From Lactuca virosa (lineage: Eukaryota; Streptophyta; Magnoliopsida; Asterales; Asteraceae), in NCBI GenBank assembly GCA_928212115.1, contig CAKMRJ010005523.1, positions 97,240,441 through 97,304,440 of the forward strand: a DNA stretch of 64,000 bases. The letters are read 5' to 3'. Every line of letters starts with the position of its first letter. The stretch's first letter is position 1. Position numbers and translations under genes: made by a program. Positions 11,031-21,545 of this stretch are shown in pieces. The notes below the pieces were generated by a model, which saw only the letters and a program-made list of their open reading frames with translations, was not told the origin of the DNA and ran no database searches.

Positions 11031-11743
11031 TACTAAAGTTCTATTCTCTGAGTATAACTCACTTGTACTCGTAAGAAAATACTACCCAATATTCCTCATA
11101 ATTAATTTAGGTCTACCCTTTATCCTAAATCATCATATATAATCAGGTATGTTCTTTAACACGTATTTCAGGCAACATCAATTAACTCGCACATAAACAT
11201 ATAATTAATACTTCAATCAATACTTGTATTAAAATAATGTTCATGAAAGGGACTATGCACTCACCTAATACGATGGTGACTCGGTACTTGGACAGCACTT
11301 CGTTACTCTTAAAACAATTTCCCTCGACAAAACCTAGTATCATTACCACTAGGGTTTAGTTCAATATTTACCGAAACTAATTTAATAGTCTAGCTGTTAT
11401 TATTATTATATAAGCGTTAAACAACACTATATAACTCATAATAATAGCCCAAATAATTATTTGAAGGTCCTAATAATGTTACTATAATTAATTAGAAGCT
11501 ATATTAAAAATAGCGTAGGCGTAGCTCACTTACAGCGGGTTTTTCGCAAAACCGGGCTTCGCTGGAGCAGCGTTTCCAAGCCGAAAGACCCTTTTTCTCG
11601 GGACTCCGGGAGCCTCGGGGCTTCCTTCGGGTGCTAGGGGGTTTACCTAGGCTTTTAGGGGGGTTAGGGAGCTTAGAGAGAGAGAGAGTATAGAGAGAGA
11701 AAGAAGAGGGTTGAGGGGTGAGGAAATGAGGGAACCCGACACC

Positions 11744-11831
11744 TCTATTTATAGGGTGAAATCCTGACGGACTCGCCGAGTCGGTTCACGGACTCACCGA
11801 GTCGGTTCACGGACTCGCCGAGTCGGTGCCA
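11744..11831 (-). promoter_or_regulatory. B LTR core promoter with palindromic 21-bp repeats
   Basis: TATA-like minus-strand CCCTATAAATAGA (11744-11756), preceded on that strand by three exact-period 21-bp units starting at 11769, 11790 and 11811. Each unit holds the near-palindrome GACTCGCCGAGTC or GACTCACCGAGTC. The right LTR has the same arrangement at 16813, 16834 and 16855. Confidence 0.7.
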
Positions 11832-12712
11832 CGTGTCATCACCTGATGGCTTTCCTTGGGGAGAAAGCCTTGGCCCATATTCAGCCACGTCACCCCTTTT
11901 GCAGCAGCACCCTACCGACTTCTAAACCCCGTAACTTTCGCATACGAGCTCCGTTTTCGACGTTCTTTTTTTCCACGCGTAGGTAAAAGCAAGATCTACA
12001 ACTTTCATTTAGACTCCGTCGGCTAATTCTCGACTGATCTTAAATTTAACAGTACGAGGAGATTAGACTGCTAAATGACCGCGAAGAATTCGTAACTCCT
12101 TCATACGGACTCCGTTTTCGTATGTATTTTCACCGTTGAGTTCCTATTAATGAGATCTTCAACTCTCATTTAGGTCGCGTAAGCCAAAAACCGCTCGAAC
12201 TAAAATTCGAGTTTCGGGCTGTACACTGCTAAGCCGAATCTTAGAAAAATCATAACTTCCTCATACGAAGTTAGATTTGGGCGTTCTTTTTTTCTATGTT
12301 CTCGGTTTAACATATACTACAACTTTTGTTTAGATCACTAAGGCTAAAAGTCGCTCCATCGTAAATTCTCTATTTACGCTTCCCGGTGTCGTGCCGGTTC
12401 CGTCGCGAAACTTCGACGGGTCATAACTTCTTCGTTATAACTCGGATTTCGGTGTTCTTTATATCCCCGGAATCCTTGTTTCGACCACTACAACTTTATG
12501 TAAGATATCGGGCTTATCTCACACTTTAATTTTGACGCTTATTTTTATCCTTTATTAATTATATCTTTATAATTAAGTAATAAGCACACAAATACACATA
12601 ATTCACACAGAATTCAAATATTTCATCTTTATTACTTCAAAAAGAGTTACAATAGTTGACCTAGACTATTACATTATCTAAAAATTCTTAGCCCTGAAAC
12701 CCGGGCGTTACA

Positions 12713-13685
12713 ATTATCTCCCCTTAGGATGATTACGTCCCGGAATCATCAACGAAACAGGATTGTATAATGAATCCATACGTTATCTCTTCATCCTAGG
12801 TAATAACCGTAACTTCTATGTTGCTTCGAACGAGTATCTAACTCTTGGACTCCTTGACTGCAGGCGGTGCTTCATCTTGCACCTGCTCCCTATCTCACGT
12901 TAGACTCCAAATTATGACCTTCAAGTCACAATCTTGATCCTTACTGGAGACTCCTTGTTATTCTTAACAACTTAAGATAAGTTGTTTGATTTCCACAATA
13001 GACCGATGGATCATGTTCCAATGCCTTCTCATCGTGTGTCGCAACGCTTAGCCTCAGGTCTCTTAGAGTCAAATTCTGGAATGGAATATTCTTTCCTTCA
13101 TGTTCTAATGTGATATAATCACATTCTAACATGTAGTATTTCTAGCTACAAGCTTCTTATTTTAACGGCGATTCGCGATACTTCTATTGATCGCTTCGAT
13201 TATCTTTTATTTCAATCTTCCAGTTTAAGTCATATGCTACATCAAACTTGGTTCTCTGAACCACGTAGCATGTTCATTTTAGTCGGACTCGATTTGATAT
13301 GACCACTAGGGTAGGAATAACAACAATCTTCTTAGTCATTACCGAAACGATGGTAACGACATACTTGAATAAAACGGTATCAATTACTAGCTTCTTGGTA
13401 ACCTTGTGACCTTCCTTGATCCAAGTGTGAGTCCTGTGCTTCTCGTAGTATAGGCCTCTACTACCTTTCACACCTACTCATACTCGTCCCAAGTATTGTC
13501 CCGCAGTTTCCCAAGTCATCACATAACAACTTAACACATCAAATATCAAAACGAAGGTTTTATATTATTCCTTGAAATGATTACATAGGTGTTCAAGTTC
13601 ACCCTAGACTATGCCTCAAACAGGCTACATCACGTGGTACTATCTACACGACTACTTCATAACTCGTTCTCTTGATGTCAAGCCT
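12713..13685 (-). other. Element B non-coding interior where pol would lie
   Basis: From the PPT (12713-12722) to the end of gag. Only short scattered frames are present and I recognise no domain. This is the space that holds pol in A and G. It does not read as a decayed pol, so pol seems to have been lost or replaced before the element spread. Confidence 0.7.
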
Positions 13686-14912
13686 TCACTCCTGAATCCT
13701 TGTATTGTCATCTGCTTCGTCAAGGATCATTTGAAATGCTCTCGCCTTTGGCTTTGGCAGCACATTTGTCTTTGTAGCCCCTTCTCTCTTTGGGCAGTCT
13801 TGCTTGAAATGTCCCTCTTCACCACACTTAAAGCAGACTTCTCTCTTGGTTGTGCATTCGCTGGCGTAATGACCAGTCTTCCCGCATTTAAAGAAGGTCA
13901 TCTCTTTAGAGCATTTCCCGATGTGCTTCTTTCTGCACTTGTCACACCATTGCGTTCCTTCTTCGAACTTCTTTGAACCAGACTTCGAGAATTTTCTCTT
14001 CTCATCGGACCTTGAAGATCCTTCAAACTTTCTCTTCTCGCCAACCTCCATCTTGCTGGCGGCTCTTCCCTTGATCATATCTTCAACAGACTTGGCAGCC
14101 CATATAGCTGCCTCCAGAGTAGGTGCCTGACGTACTGGCACCGCATATTCCTATGGAAGTCCCTTTGCGTACTTGTCAATTTTTGTCAGCTCGTCCGGGA
14201 CAAGGCGCAAAGCAAACTCCATCTTGTCCGTGAAGTTGTTGGTGTATTCATCGATGGTCATGCTTCCTTTCTTCAAGGTTAGGAATTGGTTTTCTAGCTC
14301 GAGCAGATTTTGGGCTGAGCAGTACTTACGTTTGAACTGCACCAAAAACTCTGCCCACGTCAATTGCAGGGGCTCATTGGGGCTTAGATTCTTCCCCAGG
14401 GTGTTCCACCAGTGAACAACGCCTCCTCTGAATTGACGTACTGCAAACGTGGTTTGTGGCTTGCCTTTGCAACCACATGTCATGAAGGCTAATTCCATTT
14501 CTGAGATCCAATCCATGACTCCGATCGGATCTTCCTTCCCAGTGAAAGTCGATGGCTTGCAAGTTAGAAAATCTTTGTACTTGCATCCATTCCTCTCGAC
14601 TTCGTCATCTTGATTGTTCCTCCTAATCACCGGTGGATCAGCTTGACCAACGGTCCTGCTGTCGTTCCCTTCCTCAGACTGCCCGTCATTCAGCTCAGGC
14701 TGTTCAATAGGTATCGTAAGTTCCTCTCGAGTTTGTTGAAGTAAACGCCTTGTTTCCTCCATTTGACGATCCAACATCATCTGGATCAACGCTTGAACTC
14801 CGGCCATCGTGATTGGCTCAGGAGCGGCTACTACAATAGGTATTTGCTCAATCACTGGGGGCTGATCTCGGTTCCCATTTGCATTTACGTTTCCGCTACG
14901 GGTCCTTACCAT
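13686..14912 (-). pseudogene. Element B gag with one internal amber stop
   Basis: Starts at Met 14910-14912 (MVRTRSGNVNANGN). The capsid-like region includes GVMDWISEMELAF, WWNTLGKNLSP and LTWAEFLVQFKRKY. The frame is interrupted by TAG at 14151-14153, where element A has a Trp codon (GLPWEY), and then continues in frame to 13686. The second part has a CDKCRKKHIGKC cluster and two CCHC knuckles, CFKCGEEGHFKQDC and a less perfect [14 protein letters not shown]. It stops after KARAFQMIL, before the protease. Without the single G-to-A change this would be one frame of about 409 codons. Confidence 0.93.
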
Positions 14913-15254
14913 CCTGATCTATACACCGAATAAGGTGAATCTAGATCTTTATTTAGGATTGACGTTTAAATCATCCTTATCACTCCGAAACGTTTATATG
15001 CTAGTTCTAATATCATAGTTAAACGCTCAGAATCCTAAACACATAAGGTTTCCATATCCGGTCGTCAATAGACCATAGATCCGAACAAATAACAGCATAT
15101 CAGGCACAAACATTTAGCACATAAAAGCATTTTATGCATAATTCCTAAAATAAGCTAGTGCTCACACCTCACAATCATCGCTTAGCATTCTAAGTTTAAG
15201 TCTAGAAATAAATCCATATTCCTAGTTCGCTTAAACTAATGCTCTGATACCAAC
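14913..15254 (-). other. Element B leader and primer binding site
   Basis: Untranslated leader of about 330 bp. Minus-strand TGGTATCAGAGC at 15241-15252 is a perfect initiator-Met tRNA primer site, two bases from the 5' LTR. Confidence 0.9.
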
Positions 15255-17758
15255 TGTGACATCCCCATTTTCACGGCCAGAAAAGACCAATTTTGTTTAT
15301 GCTTTATAAAAATCAGAGTACCTCTTTTAATAAAAATGTTGCGGAATTTGTTCCCAGTAAAACATGATAAATACGTTATCAAAGCATTTCCGAAGAAAAG
15401 TATTTTTATTCATTTTAAAACATTTGGGATGTCATTGTCAATACAAAAACATAAGCATAAACAGAACTTACATTTATTTACACTAGTGATCTACATCTCT
15501 TTTAAATCTCTCAGTGTAAAGTAGCTTCGTATCGACACCTGTGATACAAATAAACTGAGTGGGTCAGGTTGGGAAACCTGGTGAGTACATAGGGATTTCA
15601 ATCCCACAATGTTATATCATATATATAATTTAGAACTCACAAAATATACAATTTCACCATATATGCATAAGAAACTCTTATCCCACCCCGTCGATCATCA
15701 CAACGAGACTATCCATACTCTCAAACCTAAGTTTAACTGTTTTACCTAATCCATACTCCCGGATCAGAAATGAACGGCTTTACCTAATCCATACTCTCAG
15801 ATTAATGACGAATGGTTATGTCTAATCCATACTCTCGGACTAGGGACGAATGACTAATCCATACTCTCGGATTAATGACGAATGACTATGCCTAATCCAT
15901 ACTCTCGGACTAGGGACGGATGACTATGTCTTACTCCATACTCCCGGACTAAGGACAACTGACTATGTCTTAATTCATACCCCCGAATTAATGACAGTTG
16001 ACTATGTCCAATCCATACTCTCGGACTAGGGACAATGACTGTGTCTAATCCATGCTCCCGGATAAATGACATATACTAAAGTTCTATTCTCTGAGTATAA
16101 CTCACTTGTACTCGTAAGAAAATACTACCCAATATTCCTCATAATTAATTTAGGTCTACCCTTTATCCTAAATCATCATATATAATCAGGTATGTTCTTT
16201 AACACGTATTTCAGGCAACATCAATTAACTCGCACATAAACATATAATTAATACTTCAATCAATACTTGTATTAAAATAATGTTCATGAAAGGGACTATG
16301 CACTCACCTGATACGATGGTGACTCGGTACTTGGACAGCACTTCGTTACTCTTAAAACAATTTCCCTCGACAAAACCTAGTATCATTACCACTAGGGTTT
16401 AGTTCAATATTTACCGAGACTAATTTAATAGTCTAGCTGTTATTATTATTATATAAGCGTTAAACAACACTATATAACTCATAATAATAGCCCAAATAAT
16501 TATTTTAAGATCCTAATAATGTTACTATAATTAATTAGAAGCTATATTAAAAATAGCGTAGGCGTAGCTCACTTACAGCGGGTTTTTTGCAAAACCGGGC
16601 TTCGCTAGAGCAGCGTTTCCAAGCCGAAAGACCCTTTTTCTTGGGACTCCGGGAGCCTCAGGGCTTCCTTCAGGTGCTAGGGGTTTACCTAGGCTTTTTG
16701 GGGGGTTAGGGAGCTTAGAGAGAGAGAGAGAGTATAGAGAGAGAAAGAAGAGGGTTGAGGGGTGAGGGAATGAGGGAACCCGACACCTCTATTTATAGGG
16801 TGAAATCCTGACGGACTCGCCGAGTCGGTTCACGGACTCACCGAGTCGGTTCACGGACTCGCCGAGTCGGTGCCACTTGTCATCACCTGATGGCTTTCCT
16901 TGGGGAGAAAGCCTTGGCCCATATTCAGCCATGTCACCCCTTTTGCAGCAGCACCTTGCCGACTTCTAAACCCCGCAACTTTCGCATACGAGCTCCGTTT
17001 TCGACGTTCTTTTTCTTCCACGTGTAGGTAAAAACAAGATCTATAACTTTCATTTAGACTCCGTCGGCTAATTCTCGACCGATCTTAAATTTAACAGTAC
17101 GAGGAGATTAGACTACTAAATGACCGCGAAGAATTCGTAACTCCTTCATACGGACTCCGTTTTCGTATGTATTTTCACCTTTGAGTTCCTATTAATGAGA
17201 TCTTCAACTCTCATTTAGGTCGCGTAAGCCAAAAACCGCTCGAACTAAAATTCGAGTTTCGGGCTGTACACTGCTAAGCCGAATCTTAGAAAAATCATAT
17301 CTTCCTCATACGAAGTCAGATTTGGGCGTTCTTTTTTTCTATGTTCTCGGTTTAACATATACTACAACTTTTGTTTAGATCACTAAGGCTAAAAGTCGCT
17401 CCATCGTAAATTCTCTATTTACGCTTCCACGTGTCGTGCCGGTTCCGTCTCGAAACTTCGACGGGTCATAACTTCTTCGTTATAACTCGGATTTCGGTGT
17501 TCTTTATATCCCCGGAATCCTTGTTTCGACCACTACAACTTTATGTAAAGATATCGGGCTTATCTCACACTTTAATTTTGACGCTTATTTTTATCCTTTA
17601 TTAATTATATCTTTATAATTAAGTAATAAGCACACAAATACACATAATTCACATAGAATTCAAATATTTCATCTTTATTACTTCAAAAAGAGTTACAATA
17701 GTTGACCTAGACTATTACATTGTCTAAAAATGCTTAGCCCCGAAACCCGGGCGTTACA
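15255..17758 (-). repeat. Element B right (5') LTR
   Basis: 2504 bp, TGTGACATC...GCGTTACA. Carries copies of the 38-bp array, TATA region, 21-bp palindromic repeats and 160-bp units of the left LTR. By eye only scattered substitutions and small indels separate the two. Confidence 0.95.
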
Positions 17759-17763
17759 TTGTG

Positions 17764-17887
17764 CCTTAACTCTCGCACATGTCACACATTCGGCCACATA
17801 CTTTGCAACATCAAGCTTCATCGTCGGCCACCAGTAGTAGGGTTTCAGATCCCTATACATTTTTGTGCTGCCAGGATGAATCGATTA
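17764..17887 (-). pseudogene. Element A integrase N-terminal zinc-binding segment
   Basis: Resumes A's integrase on the right of element B. Reads SIHPGSTKMYRDLKPYYWWP and then a CVTCARV-type pair, the HHCC zinc-binding region. An in-frame TAA at 17885-17887 stands where element G has Tyr. The segment is cut at its other end by the TTGTG duplication at 17759-17763. Confidence 0.88.
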
Positions 17888-18429
17888 CATGCTCTTGTGA
17901 GCTTCTTCCATCAGAAGATTTCTCATTCCTCCTATCTTCGGTACCCAAATCCTATCTTGGAATACCTTCAACGATTGGTTGTTTGTACCGAACACTAACG
18001 TTTTGCCCAAACGTTCTTCCTTTCGGTCATTTTTCTCTGAAGCTTCCTCTTGAGCTTTCTTTATACTTTCCACAATTGTCGAGACAACTTCAATTCTCAA
18101 CGCTCTTGGCCTTTGCTTCTCAAGGTTTACCTTCCGACTGAGAGCATCAGCAAAAACATTTGCTTTACCAGGGTGGTAAAGTATCTCACAGTCGTAGTCC
18201 TTGAGTAACACTAGCCAGCGTCGTTGCCTCATGTTTAATTCTTTCTTATTAAAGAGATACTGAAGACTCTTATGATTAGTGAAAAGTTTGCACTTTGTGC
18301 CATAAAGATAATGCCTCTACATCTTTAGGGCAAATACTACCGCTGCCAACTCCAGATCATGAGTGGGGTAGTTCTTTTCATGCTCTTTCAATTGTCTCGA
18401 TGCATATGCTATCACTTTATCCCTTTGGG
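17885..18429 (-). pseudogene. Element A RNase H
   Basis: Contains [18 protein letters not shown] and [10 protein letters not shown], the last RNase H block of Gypsy elements. The earlier blocks with DHKSL lie at 18233-18429 in a broken frame. A one-base deletion near 18428 separates it from the RT frame, just after [11 protein letters not shown]. It would remove RNA from the RNA-DNA hybrid during reverse transcription. Not functional as read. Confidence 0.9.
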
Positions 18430-19452
18430 TCAAACACAACCTAACCCGACTCCAGATGCATCGCTATAAACTGCAAAGTCATCAACTCCTTCAGGTAAAT
18501 AAAGAATCGGTGCTTCACACAATTTCTTCTTTAACTTCTCAAAAGCTTCCTTATGCTTCTCATTCCAAGTATAAGTAGCTCCTTTGTGGGTCAAAGCTGT
18601 CAATGGAGCGACTATCGAAGAAAAGCCTTGGATAAATCTTCGATAATATCCAACTAATCCTAGAAAGCTTCGGATCTCCGTGGGGATTTTCGGTTGTTCC
18701 CACTTCATCACAGCTTCAATCTTCACTGGGTCAACCATTATCCCTTCTTGGTTAACCACATGACCCAAAAATCGGACTTCCTGAATCCAAAATTCACATT
18801 TGGAGAAGTTTGCATACAGCTTCTCCTTTTTCAGAACTTCTAGCACTTCACGCAGATGCTTGTCATGCTCCTGCTTGCTTTTTGAATAAATCAAAATATC
18901 ATCTATGAACACTATCATGGATTTATCGAGATATGGTTTACAAACCCTGTTCATTAAATACATGAAAGCTGCTGGAGCATTGGTTAGTCCAAACGACATA
19001 ACCAAGAACTCATAGTGTCCATATCTTGTTCTGAACACAGTCTTCTCAATATCCTGCTCTCTTACCTTTAGCTGATGATATCCTGACCTAAGATCGATCT
19101 TCGAGAAATAGCTCGAACCTTGCAACTGATCGAACATGTCATCAATCCTTGACAACGGGTACTTGTTCTTTATTGTTGCCTTATTCATCTCTCTGTAATC
19201 GATGCACGTTCTCATGCTCCCATCCTTTTTCTTTACGAATAACACCGGAGCTCCCTAGGGTGATGAACTAGGTCAAATAAAACCTTTGTCCAATAATTCC
19301 TGAAGTTGTATCATAAGCTCTTTCATCTCCGTTGGTGCTAGTCGATACGGTGCTTTTGCTATTGGCGTCGTTACTGGTAACAAGTCGATATCGAATTCTA
19401 CTTGTCGATCAGGGGTAATTCGGTAAGATCTTCGGGAAAGACTTCCGGATAG
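18430..19452 (-). pseudogene. Element A reverse transcriptase
   Basis: The uninterrupted part is 18430-19245 (271 codons): [18 protein letters not shown], then [28 protein letters not shown] and the active-site FIDDILIYS, then the connection region and the first RNase H Asp (YSDASG). Upstream, two single-base stops interrupt the conserved entry to RT: TAG at 19255-19257 (Trp in G) and TGA at 19273-19275 (Arg in G). Both are G-to-A or C-to-T type changes. Confidence 0.93.
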
Positions 19453-20421
19453 TCACTCCACCGGAATATTTTGCACCTTTTTCTTTTCCTTCTTAGCATC
19501 GATCATGAATGCTAGATATGATGTACATCCCTTGGCCAAACACTTTCTGGCTTTCATTAGGTAAATGATTCCAGAGTTTACTCTGCGTTTGTCTCCATAC
19601 ACCATAAATGACTCTTTCTCTGGCGGTTTTAGTTTTACTATCTTCTTCCTGCATAATATTTCGGCATCATTGGCGCTAAGCCAATCCATTCCTAGCACGA
19701 TGTCGAAACCATTTAACTCAATAGGCAATAATTCCTCGTGGAACTTATTCCTATTCAAGTTAATGAAGATGTTTTTCATACGATGTCTAACAGGTACAAA
19801 CTTGCCACTAGAAACCTTGACTATTAAAGCATTAACTAGTATATCAACAGGCAAAGCTAGTTTTCTACCAAATTCATGCGGAATAAAGGAGTAGTTGGCT
19901 CCAGAATCAAACAAAATTTGGGCAGGCAATTCATTTACGAGAAAGGTACTTGATGCGACATCCACTGCATCCTTTGCAGCTTCCAATGTCATCTGGAAAG
20001 CTCTGGCTTTTGGCTTTGGTGGGAGATTGGGCTTTGCTACATCCTTCGTCCTCGGGCAATCCTTCAAAATGTGCCCCTCTTCATTGCACCCATAACAGAC
20101 TTTCTTAACAAAGGTGCATTCATTGGCATAATTCCCAGGCTTTCCACATTTGTAACAATTGACTTCCTCGCTACATTTCCCAACATGTTTCTTCTTACAC
20201 TTGTCACACCACTTGGCTTCGGCTCCTCCCCCGAATTTTCTCGAACCAGACTTCAAGAACCTGCCTTTCTTGTTGGAACCTGAACTTCCTTCAAACTTTC
20301 TCTTTTCGTCAACTTCAACCTTTCTGGCGGCTCTCCCCTTAATCATATCTTCAACAGACTTGGCAGCCCAGATAGCTGCCTCCAAAGAAGTGCATGACGC
20401 ACTGGCACCGCATACTCCCAT
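19453..20421 (-). pseudogene. Element A zinc knuckles and aspartic protease
   Basis: A 322-codon frame. It starts out of frame with gag after a small deletion near 20393. Zinc knuckles CYKCGKPGNYANEC and CYGCNEEGHILKDC are followed by the protease ILFDSGANYSFI (intact DSG) and [11 protein letters not shown]. It ends before RT. The first knuckle has Asn where His is expected. Confidence 0.92.
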
Positions 20422-21182
20422 GGAAGTCCCTTTGCGTACCTGTCAATTTTTGTCAGCTCATCTGGGACAATACGCAAAGGAAACTCCATTTTGTCTTTGA
20501 AGTTATTTGTGTATTCAGCAATGGTCATACTTCCCTTCTTCAACGTCTGAAATTGGTTTGCTAGTTCAAGCACATTTTGGGCCGAGCGGTACTTGCACTT
20601 GAATTGCACCAAGAACTCTGCCCAAGTCAATTGCAGTGGCTCGTTAGGGCTTAGGGTTTTCCCTAGAGTGTTCCACCAGCGAACAGCGCTACCTCTGAAC
20701 TGACGCACTGCAAATGTGGTTTGTAACTTGCCTTGGCAACCACATGTCATGAAAGCCAATTCCATTTCCGAGATCCAATCCATTACTCCGACGGGATCTT
20801 CTTTTCCAGTGAAATTTGATGGCTTGCAAGTCATAAAGTATTTATACTTACATCCATTTCTCTCCACTTTATCCTCGTAGTTATTTCTCCCAACCACAAG
20901 CGGTTCAGTTTGACCAACAGATCTACTGTTATTTCCTTCCCCAGACTGACTTTCATTTAATTCAGGTTGTTCAACAGGAATTCAAGGTTCACTCCAGTTG
21001 TTCAACAATATTTGTCTCATTTCCTCCCTTTGTTCAGCCATCATTGCATGAATCATGGCTTGTACTCCAGCCATTGTGATGGGTTCTGGTGCAGCTTCTA
21101 CTATTGGCACTTGTGCCATCACTTGGGGTTGAGGTTGCTGATTTCTATCTGCATTTCCAGCTCCACTTTGGGTTCTTCCCAT
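20343..21182 (-). pseudogene. Element A gag
   Basis: Start at Met near 21180-21182 (MGRTQSGAGNADRN). A TGA at 20982-20984 interrupts the frame, which then continues in frame (VEQPELNE...) into the capsid region VMDWISEMELAF, RWWNTLGKTLSP and LTWAEFLVQFKCKY. It runs out of frame near 20393 just after GLPWEYAVPVRH. This is the same protein family as the gag of B and G. Confidence 0.92.
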
Positions 21183-21545
21183 TTTGATCTATATACCAAA
21201 TAAGGTGAATTTAGATCTTTATTCACGATAGATATTTAAATTCTCCTTATCACTCCGAAACGTTTACATGCTAATTCTAATATCGTAGGCGTACGCTTAG
21301 AATCCTAAAAACATAAAGTCTCCAGATCGGGTCGGCAACAGACCATAGATCCAAACAAATAATGGCATATACGGCAAACATATAGCATTTAGAACATAAA
21401 AACATTTTAGGCATCTTTCCTAATATATACTAGTGCTCGTGAATATGTTAGACACTCATCTCACGATCACCACTTAGCATTCTAAGTTTAAGTCTAGAAA
21501 TCCTACAAATTCCTAGTTCGCTGAAACTAATGCTCTGATACCAAC
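21183..21545 (-). other. Element A leader and primer binding site
   Basis: Leader of about 350 bp without coding. TGGTATCAGAGC on the minus strand at 21532-21543 is a perfect initiator-Met tRNA primer site. Confidence 0.9.

Larger units (their letters stand above)
10212..12712 (-). repeat. Element B left (3') LTR
   Basis: Ends TGTGACATC...GCGTTACA on the plus strand. Contains a 38-bp tandem array (10670-11030), a promoter region with 21-bp repeats (11744-11831) and four 160-bp-spaced repeat units starting near 11931, 12092, 12252 and 12423. The PPT follows at 12713. Confidence 0.95.
10212..17758 (-). mobile_element. Gag-only Ty3/Gypsy element B (non-autonomous)
   Basis: Complete 7547-bp element with TSD TTGTG (10207-10211 and 17759-17763). 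LTRs are 2501 and 2504 bp and about 98-99% alike by eye. PBS is 15241-15252. The 2.5-kb interior holds a leader, a gag reading frame and about 1 kb of non-coding sequence, with no protease, RT, RNase H or integrase. This is the layout described for plant terminal-repeat elements that keep only gag. Its gag closely resembles that of element A, so A-like elements are the likely source of pol in trans (inference). Confidence 0.95.
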
